Shown here: positions 1-8,887 of the stretch, piece after piece | How positions within the stretch are numbered: the stretch's first letter is position 1 | How the letters are laid out: the number at the start of each line of letters is the position of its first letter | Position numbers and translations under genes: made by a program | The notes under the pieces: model-generated | Databases searched by the model: none | The model's input: only the letters and a program-made list of their open reading frames with translations | What the model was told of the DNA's origin: nothing | NCBI GenBank assembly: GCA_021738105.1 | Contig: JAIPCS010000012.1 | Coordinates: 1-27,496 of the forward strand | DNA length: 27,496 nucleotides | Source: Sulfuritalea sp. | Lineage (GTDB): Bacteria > Pseudomonadota > Gammaproteobacteria > Burkholderiales > Rhodocyclaceae | Direction: 5' to 3'

Positions 1-1
1 C

Positions 2-3000
2 ACTGCACAAACAGGTGACGTGTTGCCATGGGGTGCATTGCCTCCAGGCATAACGTCGCCCTTGTCTGGCACTACCGTTACCTTGACCGGCCGTGCACCG
101 CTGGCTGATTACCAAACCGCTATTCGAGCGGTGACTTTCGCCACCACCGGCTCGGATCTGACGACACCGCGGACGATTGACGTGACGGTTTATGACGGAA
201 ATATCCAAACCAACAAGGCCAGCAATACAGCGACGGCAACCATCAACATGGCTCCGGCCAATGTGGCGCCGACAGCGGCTCCAGTTACGGCGAGCGGTGA
301 CGAAGATTCGGCGTCGATCAGCATCGCCCTGTCGGCATCCGACACCGACGGAACCATCGCCAGCTACACGATCAGCACATTGCCGGCCAATGGCACTTTG
401 TATCCAGACGCGGGCCTCACCACAATAGTCGGCGCTGGTGGGACGGTGACTGGGGCGACACTGTACTTCGTGCCGGCGTCGAACTGGAACGGTTCCACCA
501 GTTTCACCTATACCGCGACGGATAACAGTGGCGCAGTTTCCGGTGCGGCGACGGCGAGTCTGACGGTAAATCCTGTCAATGATGCACCGGTGGCCGTAGT
601 GGATACGAGTGCTGTCAACGAAGATGCCAGTCTCAGTGTCACCACGTTCAATGGAGTGATCCAGGGTCTGGGCACCGACACTGACGTGGACAACACCACC
701 GGCAGCCTGCTGGTCTCAGGTGCTGTCGCCGGCACCGGCACAGTCACTCAGGGGGCAGGCATCGCCACCTCGCTGGCCGGCACCTACGGCCACCTCACTT
801 TGAACGCCGATGGCAGCTACACATACATTGCCGATCAAAGCGCCGCCGATAGCCTAGCAACAGGCGTCACCGCTACCGACGTGTTTACCTACACGGTCAA
901 GGATCCGAGCAATGCCGTATCCAATTCAACTACGCTGAGCATCACTGTCACCGGCACCAATGACGCCCCGATCGCTGTCGCTGATACCGGCGCCGTCGAC
1001 GAAGATGCCACGATCAACGTTTCCGCCATCAATGGAGTAATCCAGGGAGCCGGTGCCGACAGCGACGTAGACAACAGTACCACTTCACTCACGGTCAGCG
1101 GTGCCGTGGCAGGTACCGGTACAGTCACTCAGGGCGCAGGCGTTGGCTCTGCGCTGGTCGGTACTTACGGCACGCTGACGCTGAACGCTAACGGCAGCTA
1201 CAGCTACGTCGCCGATCAGGCTGCTGCAGATTTGCTGCCTGTCGGCACCACTGCCAATGATGTGTTTACCTACACGGCTACCGATCCCGGCGGTTTGGTT
1301 TCCAATACAACTACCCTGACCATCGCCGTTACCGGTGCCATCGATGTGCCGATCGCGGCCGCCGACACGGGCTCAACGGCAGAAGAGAATCCGATATCTG
1401 GCAACGTGTTGAGCAATGATGTGAGCGAAGAACCTGGTTCCAACCTAACCGTCTCGCAGTTTTCCGTCAGTGGTGTAGCCGGCACCTTCAGCGCCGGCAG
1501 CACAGCAACGATTTCAGGCGTTGGCGCACTGCTGATCAATTCGGACGGTAGCTACACCTTTACTCCGGTGCTCAACTACTACGGCACCGTGCCGGTGGCT
1601 ACCTATACCGTAGCCGATGGCTTAGGCAACTCAAGTTCGTCAACGCTGAGCCTGACGGTGACCCCGGTGAACGACGATTCGGTCGCGGGTGCAGACAACA
1701 CGGTCAACGTCGCGCGGGATGGCAACTATGTCATTGCTGCGTCCGAGTTCGGGTTCAACGATCCCAGCGACCCGGACGAGTCGCTGGTCCGCGTGCGGAT
1801 CGATTCGCTGCCGGTTGAAGGTTCATTGTTGTACAACAATGGCTCCGGATGGGCCACAGTGACGGTCGGGCAATTTATCAGCCGTACCGATATTGACAAT
1901 GGCTATTTGGTGTTCAAGCCGGATTCCGGTGGCACTGCGGCGTACGCATCCTTTACCTTTACGGTGGGTGACGCCGACTACCTCGATCCGACGCCGAATT
2001 CATTTACCTTCAACCTTGGAAACGAGTTGAGTGTTTCCGATCCGCTGTCTGTGGATGAAGGCAAGGCGGCTGTTTTTGTGGTCGAGCTCAGCGGAGCGCG
2101 GGGTACCGATACTGAGCTCACCCTGACTCTGGGTGGCGAAGCAACCACGGCGGATCTTGTGGCGACCGACCCGGTGTTTTACCGCGTGCAAAATGCAGAC
2201 AATACCTACGGGGCATGGACTGTGCTTCCTGGAAGCGGTATCGTCACGCTGCCCGGTACCAGCACCCGGATCGAAGTCAGAGTGCGCACCCTGAGTGACG
2301 CGGTGCTCAACGAGGTCGAGTCGCTGACCCTTACCGCTTCCATCACGGGTTCTGGCAGTACCGCCGACATGGCCAATACCACCGCGACGGGGCAGACGGT
2401 TATCAGCGACACACCGTCGTTGCTGGTTAGCGGGGCATCCTATGTCTCAGAGGGAAAAATAACATCGTTTGATCTCGAGTTGAGCTCAACCAAGGCCACC
2501 GATACGACAGTCACTCTGAGCTTCGCCGGTGTCGCCACGGTCGGTGCCGATTTCCAATACAGCGTCGATGGAGGAAGTACCTGGATCACTGACGCAACCA
2601 AGGTAATTACGATTCCGGGCAATGCGTCCTTCAATCCGAGTTTCGAAGTTCTCGTAAAAACAATCTCCGGCGACGCAGCCGAAATTGATGAACTGCTGAC
2701 GCTGATCGCAACCACCAGCGACACGGGTATCGCCAATGCCGGAGACGCAATATCGGCCGCGACCTATATCGTCGATCCAATAGTAGTGACGACAACCGAG
2801 GACAATACAGCCACGCTCACGCCTTCCTCTGGCTACACCTATGCGGTGCTTGGGCAGGGTGCCCACGGAACCGTGACGGCATCGGGCGGCAATCTGGTGT
2901 ACACGCCCGCCCTGAACTACTCAGGTGCAGACAGCTTCACGCTGTCGAAAACTGATGCGGCGGGTAATGTGACTACCGTAGTCGCCACGGTCAATGTAGC

Positions 3001-5368
3001 CGCGGTGGCTGATCAGCCCACTATCAGCATCTCGGTGTCAGAGCCGGGGAACGACCCGATTGTGGTCGGTGCCACGGTTGCGGGTGCGTTTGACAACGGG
3101 AGTTTCGAATACACGGGACCCGCAGCCACCACGTATTCTCTCTCCAAAGGAGGATCCAACTGGGCTACCGACGCCAATCTGGTGGGCTGGGAAAATAAGG
3201 CCCACGGCAGCACGACGGTCGACCTGGTTACCAGCGGTATAAGCGGCATTACCGACAGCTGGGTCCTTTTCGCGGCAGCCACGGCCAGCAAAGGTGTGGA
3301 ACTGAGAGAATCGACAGTTGGTGGTGGGACACCGTTGACGATCGGTACCACCTATACGCTGATGGCGGATGTTGCCATCAATAGCGGCAGTGTCCTGAAT
3401 GTGTATTGGGGCAGTTCGACCACGCCTTTGACGTATACCCTGACGCCCATTGCCGGCACGGGAATGTCGCAATTGACGGTAAATGTCACCGCAACAGCGA
3501 CGACGGATATATTGCGGTTCGAGATTCCCGCCGGCAGCACCAGCGGCGTCTACATAGACGATGTGAAACTGACATCAGTGGTGGTGCCTACCTACACCTA
3601 TACGGTCGATGTTACGGCGGCGTTGACCGACACTGACGGCAGCGAATTCCTGCGGCCGATCGTGATCAGCAGCAGCGATGTATCGGCGAGTGCGGTGATG
3701 AAACTCAACGATGGCACCGTCTTGACAAGAAGCGGTGCCGGCACCGTCGCCGATCCTTATAGCTGGACAGTTCCTGCTGGCCAGGCTGATGGTTTGAAGT
3801 TGACGATGGACAAACCGGCATCGGCGGGATCATTCAATCTCACCGCCACGGTTACCAGTGAAGAATCAAGTAATGCCTCAACCGCTCAAAACACGGCTAC
3901 GACAGTGGTAACCATGCCTACAGACGGCCCGAATGATGTGCCGATGATCGGTGATTCCGAAGTGTTCCTGAGCAACGAAGCGAGCTTCGTGGGCAGCATG
4001 ACTGCGACAATAGATACTTATTTCTCTACGGATGGAGGCAATACATTCTCCTGGAACGCGGATGCGTCCACATTGCCGAATATTTATGTGGACGGGCAAC
4101 TGGTGGCTATAACCTACGACGACGCAACCGGCACCGTTACTGGCACGGTCAATGGAGGCGCGACAACGGTATTCACGGTCGTTATCGATTTGCAGGATGG
4201 CGGCTCAAACGTTACCTACACTCAAGCCTCTGGACTGCTCGGCAATGAAGTGGTGGCCGATGGAGGTATCGTGCTGCCGGGCGGTGGCAACGGGTCGACG
4301 GTTGTTCTTGGCTTCAAGGATGCCTCTGGAAACATTCTTTACGATGCGGTGCTGACTTCGCAGAACGTACATGACGGGTCGGCGACCACGGTCAACACCA
4401 GCAGCACGTACATCGGTGCTTCCAACAATCTGATGAATGCTGGCGAGCAGATAACCATGAACTTCGCGACGGCCGGCGTCACGTATACGGATGGTGTCTC
4501 CACGCGCAACGATGTGGCGTCGATGCGGATCTCTTTCTTCAATTTCGATAGTGACTCAAGTTCGGCTCCGGACGAGCTGACAATTACGGGCACCAAGGTG
4601 GGCGGTGGGACCTTTACGCTCTACGTTACCAACGCCGATCTGGATGCCAGCGGTGGTTACACGGTGGCCTCGCCCGACGGAGCGCTAATCGAAAAGTTGG
4701 TGTTTGAGGCGGGAAGCCAAAGCTCGTTCAAACTGGGGCTCGAGTCAATCAGCTCGGTGCAATACGATGTTGATTTCAGCCTGGATCTTGGATACACCAT
4801 CACCGATGTAAATGGTGATAGCGACTCCGGGACTATCAACATAAGCCTCGATGGCGACAATGCGATGGCGGGTACCGATAACCCCAACGTACTTCTTGGC
4901 GGGGCTGGAGACGATGTGATAACCGGGGGAATGGGCGGCGATCTTATCGCCGGCGGAGCGGGCAACGACACGCTGAGTGGCGGCCTGAACGATCTGGTTT
5001 CGGATACGTTCAAGTGGTCTTTGGCTGACAAAGGCGCAGTTGGATCACCTGCAGTCGACACCATTACCGATTTCGCAACCGCGGCGAAAGCTTCCGGCGG
5101 CGATGTGCTCGATCTGCGTGATTTGCTGCAGGGCGAGAATCAAACTTCAGGTACTGGAAACCTGGCCGACTTCCTGCATTTCGAGAAAACGGGCAGCGAT
5201 ACCAAGGTACATATCAGTTCCAGCGGCGGCTTTAACAGCGGCTATACGTTTGCGGCTGAGGATCAGACAGTGTTGTTACAAGGGGTTGATCTGATCGGGG
5301 TCAATACCACGGATGCACAGATTATTCAGGATCTACTGACCAAGGGTAAGCTGATTACGGACACCTGA
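2..5368 (+). CDS. Giant repeat-rich type I-secreted adhesin (LapA/RTX type), 5'-truncated
   Basis: The reading frame is open from the first bases of the window, so only the C-terminal ~1,788 residues are present; the GTG near base 20 is not a credible start because it lies inside a domain. Visible in order are a cadherin-like repeat (about 260-577), two VCBS repeats (578-1339), further VCBS/cadherin-like units (1340-2020), two Calx-beta-like units (about 2028-2770), a jelly-roll-like module inside another repeat (3065-3586), a T1SS-143-like region (about 3935-4860), RTX nonapeptides of the GGAGDD and GGAGND kind (4871-4984) and a C-terminal domain typical of type I secretion targets. The frame has almost no Cys. 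Such proteins leave through an ABC/MFP/TolC channel and mediate surface attachment. Neighbouring lapG, lapD and tolC genes support a Lap-type adhesin. The LapG cleavage site would be in the missing N-terminus. The class is sure; the ligand is unknown. Confidence 0.93.
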   Translation, partial: TAQTGDVLPWGALPPGITSPLSGTTVTLTGRAPLADYQTAIRAVTFATTGSDLTTPRTIDVTVYDGNIQTNKASNTATATINMAPANVAPTAAPVTASGDEDSASISIALSASDTDGTIASYTISTLPANGTLYPDAGLTTIVGAGGTVTGATLYFVPASNWNGSTSFTYTATDNSGAVSGAATASLTVNPVNDAPVAVVDTSAVNEDASLSVTTFNGVIQGLGTDTDVDNTTGSLLVSGAVAGTGTVTQGAGIATSLAGTYGHLTLNADGSYTYIADQSAADSLATGVTATDVFTYTVKDPSNAVSNSTTLSITVTGTNDAPIAVADTGAVDEDATINVSAINGVIQGAGADSDVDNSTTSLTVSGAVAGTGTVTQGAGVGSALVGTYGTLTLNANGSYSYVADQAAADLLPVGTTANDVFTYTATDPGGLVSNTTTLTIAVTGAIDVPIAAADTGSTAEENPISGNVLSNDVSEEPGSNLTVSQFSVSGVAGTFSAGSTATISGVGALLINSDGSYTFTPVLNYYGTVPVATYTVADGLGNSSSSTLSLTVTPVNDDSVAGADNTVNVARDGNYVIAASEFGFNDPSDPDESLVRVRIDSLPVEGSLLYNNGSGWATVTVGQFISRTDIDNGYLVFKPDSGGTAAYASFTFTVGDADYLDPTPNSFTFNLGNELSVSDPLSVDEGKAAVFVVELSGARGTDTELTLTLGGEATTADLVATDPVFYRVQNADNTYGAWTVLPGSGIVTLPGTSTRIEVRVRTLSDAVLNEVESLTLTASITGSGSTADMANTTATGQTVISDTPSLLVSGASYVSEGKITSFDLELSSTKATDTTVTLSFAGVATVGADFQYSVDGGSTWITDATKVITIPGNASFNPSFEVLVKTISGDAAEIDELLTLIATTSDTGIANAGDAISAATYIVDPIVVTTTEDNTATLTPSSGYTYAVLGQGAHGTVTASGGNLVYTPALNYSGADSFTLSKTDAAGNVTTVVATVNVAAVADQPTISISVSEPGNDPIVVGATVAGAFDNGSFEYTGPAATTYSLSKGGSNWATDANLVGWENKAHGSTTVDLVTSGISGITDSWVLFAAATASKGVELRESTVGGGTPLTIGTTYTLMADVAINSGSVLNVYWGSSTTPLTYTLTPIAGTGMSQLTVNVTATATTDILRFEIPAGSTSGVYIDDVKLTSVVVPTYTYTVDVTAALTDTDGSEFLRPIVISSSDVSASAVMKLNDGTVLTRSGAGTVADPYSWTVPAGQADGLKLTMDKPASAGSFNLTATVTSEESSNASTAQNTATTVVTMPTDGPNDVPMIGDSEVFLSNEASFVGSMTATIDTYFSTDGGNTFSWNADASTLPNIYVDGQLVAITYDDATGTVTGTVNGGATTVFTVVIDLQDGGSNVTYTQASGLLGNEVVADGGIVLPGGGNGSTVVLGFKDASGNILYDAVLTSQNVHDGSATTVNTSSTYIGASNNLMNAGEQITMNFATAGVTYTDGVSTRNDVASMRISFFNFDSDSSSAPDELTITGTKVGGGTFTLYVTNADLDASGGYTVASPDGALIEKLVFEAGSQSSFKLGLESISSVQYDVDFSLDLGYTITDVNGDSDSGTINISLDGDNAMAGTDNPNVLLGGAGDDVITGGMGGDLIAGGAGNDTLSGGLNDLVSDTFKWSLADKGAVGSPAVDTITDFATAAKASGGDVLDLRDLLQGENQTSGTGNLADFLHFEKTGSDTKVHISSSGGFNSGYTFAAEDQTVLLQGVDLIGVNTTDAQIIQDLLTKGKLITDT
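578..1339 (+). repeat. Two tandem 381-bp VCBS repeats in the adhesin
   Basis: Two units of 127 codons lie head to tail (578-958 and 959-1339). Each opens with NDAP and carries the shared segments [30 protein letters not shown] and DVFTYT. By eye the proteins are about two-thirds identical with no length change, while synonymous sites differ widely. This points to an old duplication or one held by function, not a recent slip. A third, more diverged unit follows. Confidence 0.9.
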
Positions 5369-5373
5369 CCACA

Positions 5374-5429
5374 ATCAAAAAGTCGGCGCTGGCAATACGG
5401 CGATCAAAAAGTCGGCGCTGGTGATACGG
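5374..5429 (+). repeat. Imperfect 27-bp direct repeat after the adhesin stop
   Basis: Copies at 5374-5400 and 5403-5429 share ATCAAAAAGTCGGCGCTGG, differ at two adjacent bases (CA versus TG) and both end ATACGG. Two bases separate them. They begin six bases after the adhesin stop, in the 127-bp convergent gap before the stop of the 180-residue gene. The gap holds no convincing rho-independent terminator. Function unknown. Confidence 0.85.
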
Positions 5430-5495
5430 TGCATGTTTTCGGCGTGCGCCTGATTCATCTCCCGTCAGCGTGCCTGGCCTTTCCCGGCGTCGGCC

Positions 5496-6038
5496 TCAGT
5501 GCAGAATTCGCGGCGAAGCAGCGGCCAAGACATCTGGCGTTGCATTGTCATCGGCGGTGACGTCAAGCTTGAGCACCCATTCGGCCTTATTGGCCGCTTC
5601 CTGCAACAGGCGCGCAATGATGTGAACCAGTTTTTCATCAAGTTCGAGATTGATTCCCTGCCCATCTTTTGGCAATAGCGTCAGCGTCTGCGTGGGGCCT
5701 GTCAACGGTTTTACCTTGATGCGGGCCAGCAGGATCGGTTCTTCTCCCAAGGGAAATGTTGATCCTTCTTGATACTGGCTGCCAAAGTCTGCGTTGTTGA
5801 CAGCCTCGCCATGGGCCAACTCAGACAGTGTGCTGCTTGTCAGCGGATCGCCGCGGGACTTGAGGTTGCTGAAAGCAGTTGCCATTTTCATTAGCATCGG
5901 CCAGAGCAGAACGAGGTAGCGACGGGTTATCCAGAATCGGAACTCTGAATCGTCGCTGCAGCGCACACGCAACAGGAGCCTGTCCTGCATTGAATCGTAA
6001 CTGGCGCTGAACTGCTCCAATTGAGGTGGATTGTTCAT
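5496..6038 (-). CDS. Unrecognised 180-aa protein in the lapG-lapD cluster
   Basis: I do not recognise the family. The 180 residues show no signal peptide and no clear membrane span; a hydrophobic patch (YLVLLWPMLMKM, about residues 41-52) is short and follows a basic WITRR stretch. The N-terminal part alternates charged and hydrophobic residues (DRLLLRVRCSDDSEFRFWI), suggesting a beta-rich fold, and the part around residues 134-160 looks helical. It lies 82 bp downstream of lapD on the same strand, so it may be the third gene of a lapG-lapD-X operon, but it could have its own promoter. It ends facing the adhesin gene. No strong ribosome-binding site precedes the ATG. That it is a real gene is likely from length, position and the poor competing frames; function is open. 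Confidence 0.75.
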   Translation of the reverse strand: MNNPPQLEQFSASYDSMQDRLLLRVRCSDDSEFRFWITRRYLVLLWPMLMKMATAFSNLKSRGDPLTSSTLSELAHGEAVNNADFGSQYQEGSTFPLGEEPILLARIKVKPLTGPTQTLTLLPKDGQGINLELDEKLVHIIARLLQEAANKAEWVLKLDVTADDNATPDVLAAASPRILH

Positions 6039-6120
6039 GCTGAGCGAAGCCGCAAAGCCCGTGTTCCAACGGAGACTGGAGTGCCGTGTGGTGTCGAGTC
6101 CGAATTCCCTAAAATGAGAA

Positions 6121-8079
6121 TCATGAATTGTTTTCGCTGTCGACCAGCTTCACTCCGGGACCGGTTGCTCCATCGAATCCTACAGTGCTGAGCGCGCTCA
6201 ACTCCTCATCGTTGACAACCCCTTCGGCAATCACCAGCAGACCGATATTGTGTGCGATGGATCTGACGCCTTTGAGGAAGGCCTGATTTCCAGGATTTGA
6301 GTCAAGGCGGCGGATGAAGCTGGCATCAACCTTGATGTAATTCAGTCCAAGGTCATGTAGCAGCCCGATCTGGCTGAATTGGCGCCCGAAGTGCTCGACG
6401 CCAACCTTGCAGCGATAGCTTGTCAGCAGTTTGCACAGGCTGCGAAATGACTCGACATGTTTAAGTACACCTGTTTCAGCGACCTCCATCCAGAGTCGGT
6501 GGGTGACCTTCCGATGTTTCTTCAGAAGGGTTTCGAGTTTCTGCTGGAATCCCTCGGCAGCCACCGAGCTGGCCGACAGATTGATTGCCAGTCCTTTCAG
6601 CTCAGCTTGCTGTTCAAGCGTTTCCAGCCCCAGGGCGACAGCGGCAAGATCCAGATCCGGCGAATGGCCAAGGCGTTCTGCGACTGGCAGAAATTGCCCT
6701 GCTGGTAGCCAATCGCCATCGGCATCGAGTTTCATTCTTAGCGGACACTCGGCATGCAGCAAACGTCCTTGCAAGTCCGCCACCGGGAAGGAGCCCAGAC
6801 GCACCCAATGTTGGTTCAGCGCCTGAGTAATCATCGTCGACCACTGCTTGGCGCTCTTTGGGACATCGTCATCGCTCTCGATGGCGGCCACTTTTATGGT
6901 ATTGATTCCTTCGGCTTCGGCGGCGATCAATGCAGCGTCTACTTGGGAGTGCAGCACGCCCAATCCCGTGTTGCGTTTGAAGACACCCATGCCGAAAAAG
7001 GCCGAAGGGCCGCTTTCAACAAAGGGCTCCATGGTTCCAACCAGCTCCTTCATCAATTTATCCGCTTGATCACGGCCAGCGACTTGATCGGGCAACAGCA
7101 GGGCAAAGTCAGCGCCGTTCATCCGTGCGGCGATGCCTTCTGGCTGCTCAGATCCGTCGGCTCCTTTCTGCGAGAGAGTGCTTGCCTTCAATTTCTCAGC
7201 GACTCGCCGCAACAAATCGTCAGTCGCTTCTCGTCCCAGTCGTTTGTTGATGCCTAGCAAATCCGCGACGCGGATCAGGAACAGGCTTCCTCCTGTAGAT
7301 TCCTCTCCCTCGAGAGTGGAGCGTAGTTGGGCAATGAAGGAGTCGCGATTGGCCAGACCGGTCAAGGGGTCGTGATTGGCCTCACGCCGCACGCTTTCGA
7401 GTCGAGCCGTCTCCTCGTCAAACATCGTTTTGAGTCTTGCCACTGTCGCGTTCATGGCAATGGCGAGCTGACGCAGTTCGGGAACCTTGGGTTCCGGAAT
7501 CGAAACGAAGCGGCGGTTGGTGATCGCTTCGGCCTGGTCAATGACCGCCTGCAAGGGTCGGCGCAAGCGGCGCAGAATCAGACTGCCGATATAGCCGCCG
7601 ATAATACTGGCCAAGGTTAGTGCAATGATCATCTGCTCAGTGCTGGACCATAGTGCCGAATAGGCAAAACGGCTGTGACTGGCCAGTGTTACCGTACCAA
7701 ACTGAGTCCAGCCGCTGGAAATCTGCGCGACACCTGGCTCGGGATCAATCGGAAGGCGACGCACAAACCACTCAGGTGCGCCCGGGTCTTCGGTCTTCGA
7801 AGTACGCTCGATTATGGTCTTGCCCTGGGGATCGACGATGCGGATGAATTCGTAATGTCCGCTGTCAAATAACGCGGCAACTGTCAGTTCGACCGTGACG
7901 ACGTCCGGATTCTGTTGGCTGAGAGAAAGCGCCAGCGCGGAGGCGTTGTCGGCATTCTTCAGAGTCAGTTGCTGTTCGAGATAGCCGCGAGCGGATAGCA
8001 GGGACGCAAACAAGCTTCCTGCCAGCGCAAGCAACATGCTGAGAATGATGGCGAGCCAGAGTTGGCGATACATCGACAT
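6121..8079 (-). CDS. lapD: LapD-like inner-membrane c-di-GMP receptor (degenerate GGDEF-EAL)
   Basis: The 652-residue protein has a membrane span near residues 8-30, a periplasmic LapD/MoxY-type domain (about 31-147), a second span (about 148-170), a HAMP-like linker, a GGDEF domain (about 235-400) and an EAL domain (about 415-645). The GGDEF signature is NGADF (321-325) and the EAL motif reads ECP followed by LR (444-448), so neither cyclase nor phosphodiesterase activity is expected. DDFG of active EAL domains is replaced by EHFG. The periplasmic segment has GWTQFG with Trp124, where the LapD family carries the Trp that contacts LapG. In the known system c-di-GMP binding to the EAL domain lets the periplasmic domain hold LapG. 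It starts 36 bp after lapG, so the two are probably cotranscribed. Confidence 0.92.
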   Translation of the reverse strand: MSMYRQLWLAIILSMLLALAGSLFASLLSARGYLEQQLTLKNADNASALALSLSQQNPDVVTVELTVAALFDSGHYEFIRIVDPQGKTIIERTSKTEDPGAPEWFVRRLPIDPEPGVAQISSGWTQFGTVTLASHSRFAYSALWSSTEQMIIALTLASIIGGYIGSLILRRLRRPLQAVIDQAEAITNRRFVSIPEPKVPELRQLAIAMNATVARLKTMFDEETARLESVRREANHDPLTGLANRDSFIAQLRSTLEGEESTGGSLFLIRVADLLGINKRLGREATDDLLRRVAEKLKASTLSQKGADGSEQPEGIAARMNGADFALLLPDQVAGRDQADKLMKELVGTMEPFVESGPSAFFGMGVFKRNTGLGVLHSQVDAALIAAEAEGINTIKVAAIESDDDVPKSAKQWSTMITQALNQHWVRLGSFPVADLQGRLLHAECPLRMKLDADGDWLPAGQFLPVAERLGHSPDLDLAAVALGLETLEQQAELKGLAINLSASSVAAEGFQQKLETLLKKHRKVTHRLWMEVAETGVLKHVESFRSLCKLLTSYRCKVGVEHFGRQFSQIGLLHDLGLNYIKVDASFIRRLDSNPGNQAFLKGVRSIAHNIGLLVIAEGVVNDEELSALSTVGFDGATGPGVKLVDSENNS

Positions 8080-8115
8080 GGCGGTTCCTTCCTTATATTT
8101 CTGTCTCTTGCATGA

Positions 8116-8787
8116 TCATTCGAATCCTTCGCTGCGCGCTCTTTGCAACAAATCTTGCCAGCGCGAGAGCTTCGCGGTGCCTCCAGCCCCTTTTTTTGCA
8201 TTTCCGGCGACGCCAGCCCAGATGGCTTCACTGTTGAAGCTGAATATCGGGTGTAAATCGCTTCGTTGCGAGGCGGGCTTGATTTCAGGCACCAGATTGT
8301 CGAGCACCAGAGGTTCGGCGTTAGGCATCGGGTAGTAAGCCAGGACCATGTGCGCTTGCAGGTAGGGACCGTTGGGTCCGTTCAGTCGGGCTTTGACGTA
8401 AACCAGGCGGAGCTTGATCAAGGGCACACCAGCGTCATGAAGCGAGTAATACTTGATGATTGCGAAGTCCTCGCAGTCGCCGCGCCCACGTCCAATGGTT
8501 TCCAGCGGTGTTGCCCAGTAGTCACTCTGATTCCAGATATCGATATCATCTTCAAACGCGACATGCTGATTGACAAAATTATTGATTCTTTCAAGTTTGA
8601 GTATTTCAGGCTCGGACTTTGCCTTGGACAGTGTCTTTTGCCAATCGCGCAGTGCCGGAAGCTGGGTGGTGCCAAAGCGTTTGATGAGTTGCCGCTCCAA
8701 GTGCTCGAAATCGAACGCCCACGTCACCGACACCGAGATCGCCAGCAGCAGGTATCTCAAAACTTGTCGGTAACGGGGCAATAGCAT
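8116..8787 (-). CDS. lapG: LapG-like periplasmic transglutaminase-type cysteine protease
   Basis: The 223-residue protein has an N-terminal hydrophobic signal (about residues 10-24) and the fold of bacterial transglutaminase-like cysteine peptidases. The catalytic triad can be read as Cys105 in GRGDCEDFA, His146 in LQAHMVLAY and Asp163 in LVLDN. Asp104 and Glu106 flank the Cys as the calcium ligands of LapG do. In Pseudomonas LapG cuts the N-terminal region of LapA in the periplasm and frees the adhesin; the likely substrate here is the adhesin encoded at the window start. The gene leads a minus-strand cluster with lapD and is divergent from the tolC-like gene. The ATG at 8787 is preceded by only a weak ribosome-binding site. 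Confidence 0.93.
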   Translation of the reverse strand: MLLPRYRQVLRYLLLAISVSVTWAFDFEHLERQLIKRFGTTQLPALRDWQKTLSKAKSEPEILKLERINNFVNQHVAFEDDIDIWNQSDYWATPLETIGRGRGDCEDFAIIKYYSLHDAGVPLIKLRLVYVKARLNGPNGPYLQAHMVLAYYPMPNAEPLVLDNLVPEIKPASQRSDLHPIFSFNSEAIWAGVAGNAKKGAGGTAKLSRWQDLLQRARSEGFE

Positions 8788-8843
8788 GAAATAGGACGGA
8801 TTGACAGTAAAGATCGTGACAATTTGAGGAGGGGGTCAGCCAC

Positions 8844-8849
8844 TATAAT
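8844..8849 (+). promoter_or_regulatory. Consensus -10 box before the tolC-like gene
   Basis: TATAAT lies 38 bases before the preferred ATG at 8888, in the 100-bp gap between divergent lapG and tolC. No good -35 sits at 16-18 bp; TTGACA at 8801-8806 is too far (37 bp), so activation or a weak -35 is implied. Confidence 0.5.
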
Positions 8850-8887
8850 CGCATGCCTTGACCATAGGTTTCGACGGGATATCGCGA

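Noticed and set aside
20..22. GTG as the start of the adhesin gene
   Set aside because: The frame is open to the window edge and the GTG falls in the middle of a repeat domain with no signal or N-terminal retention region.
2000..5064. Many long open frames opposite the adhesin gene
   Set aside because: They mirror the adhesin's codon periodicity, have low-complexity Val/Ser/Pro-rich products and no ribosome-binding sites; they are shadows.
8801..8806. TTGACA as -35 for the tolC-like gene
   Set aside because: It is 37 bases from the TATAAT at 8844, far from the 16-18 needed.
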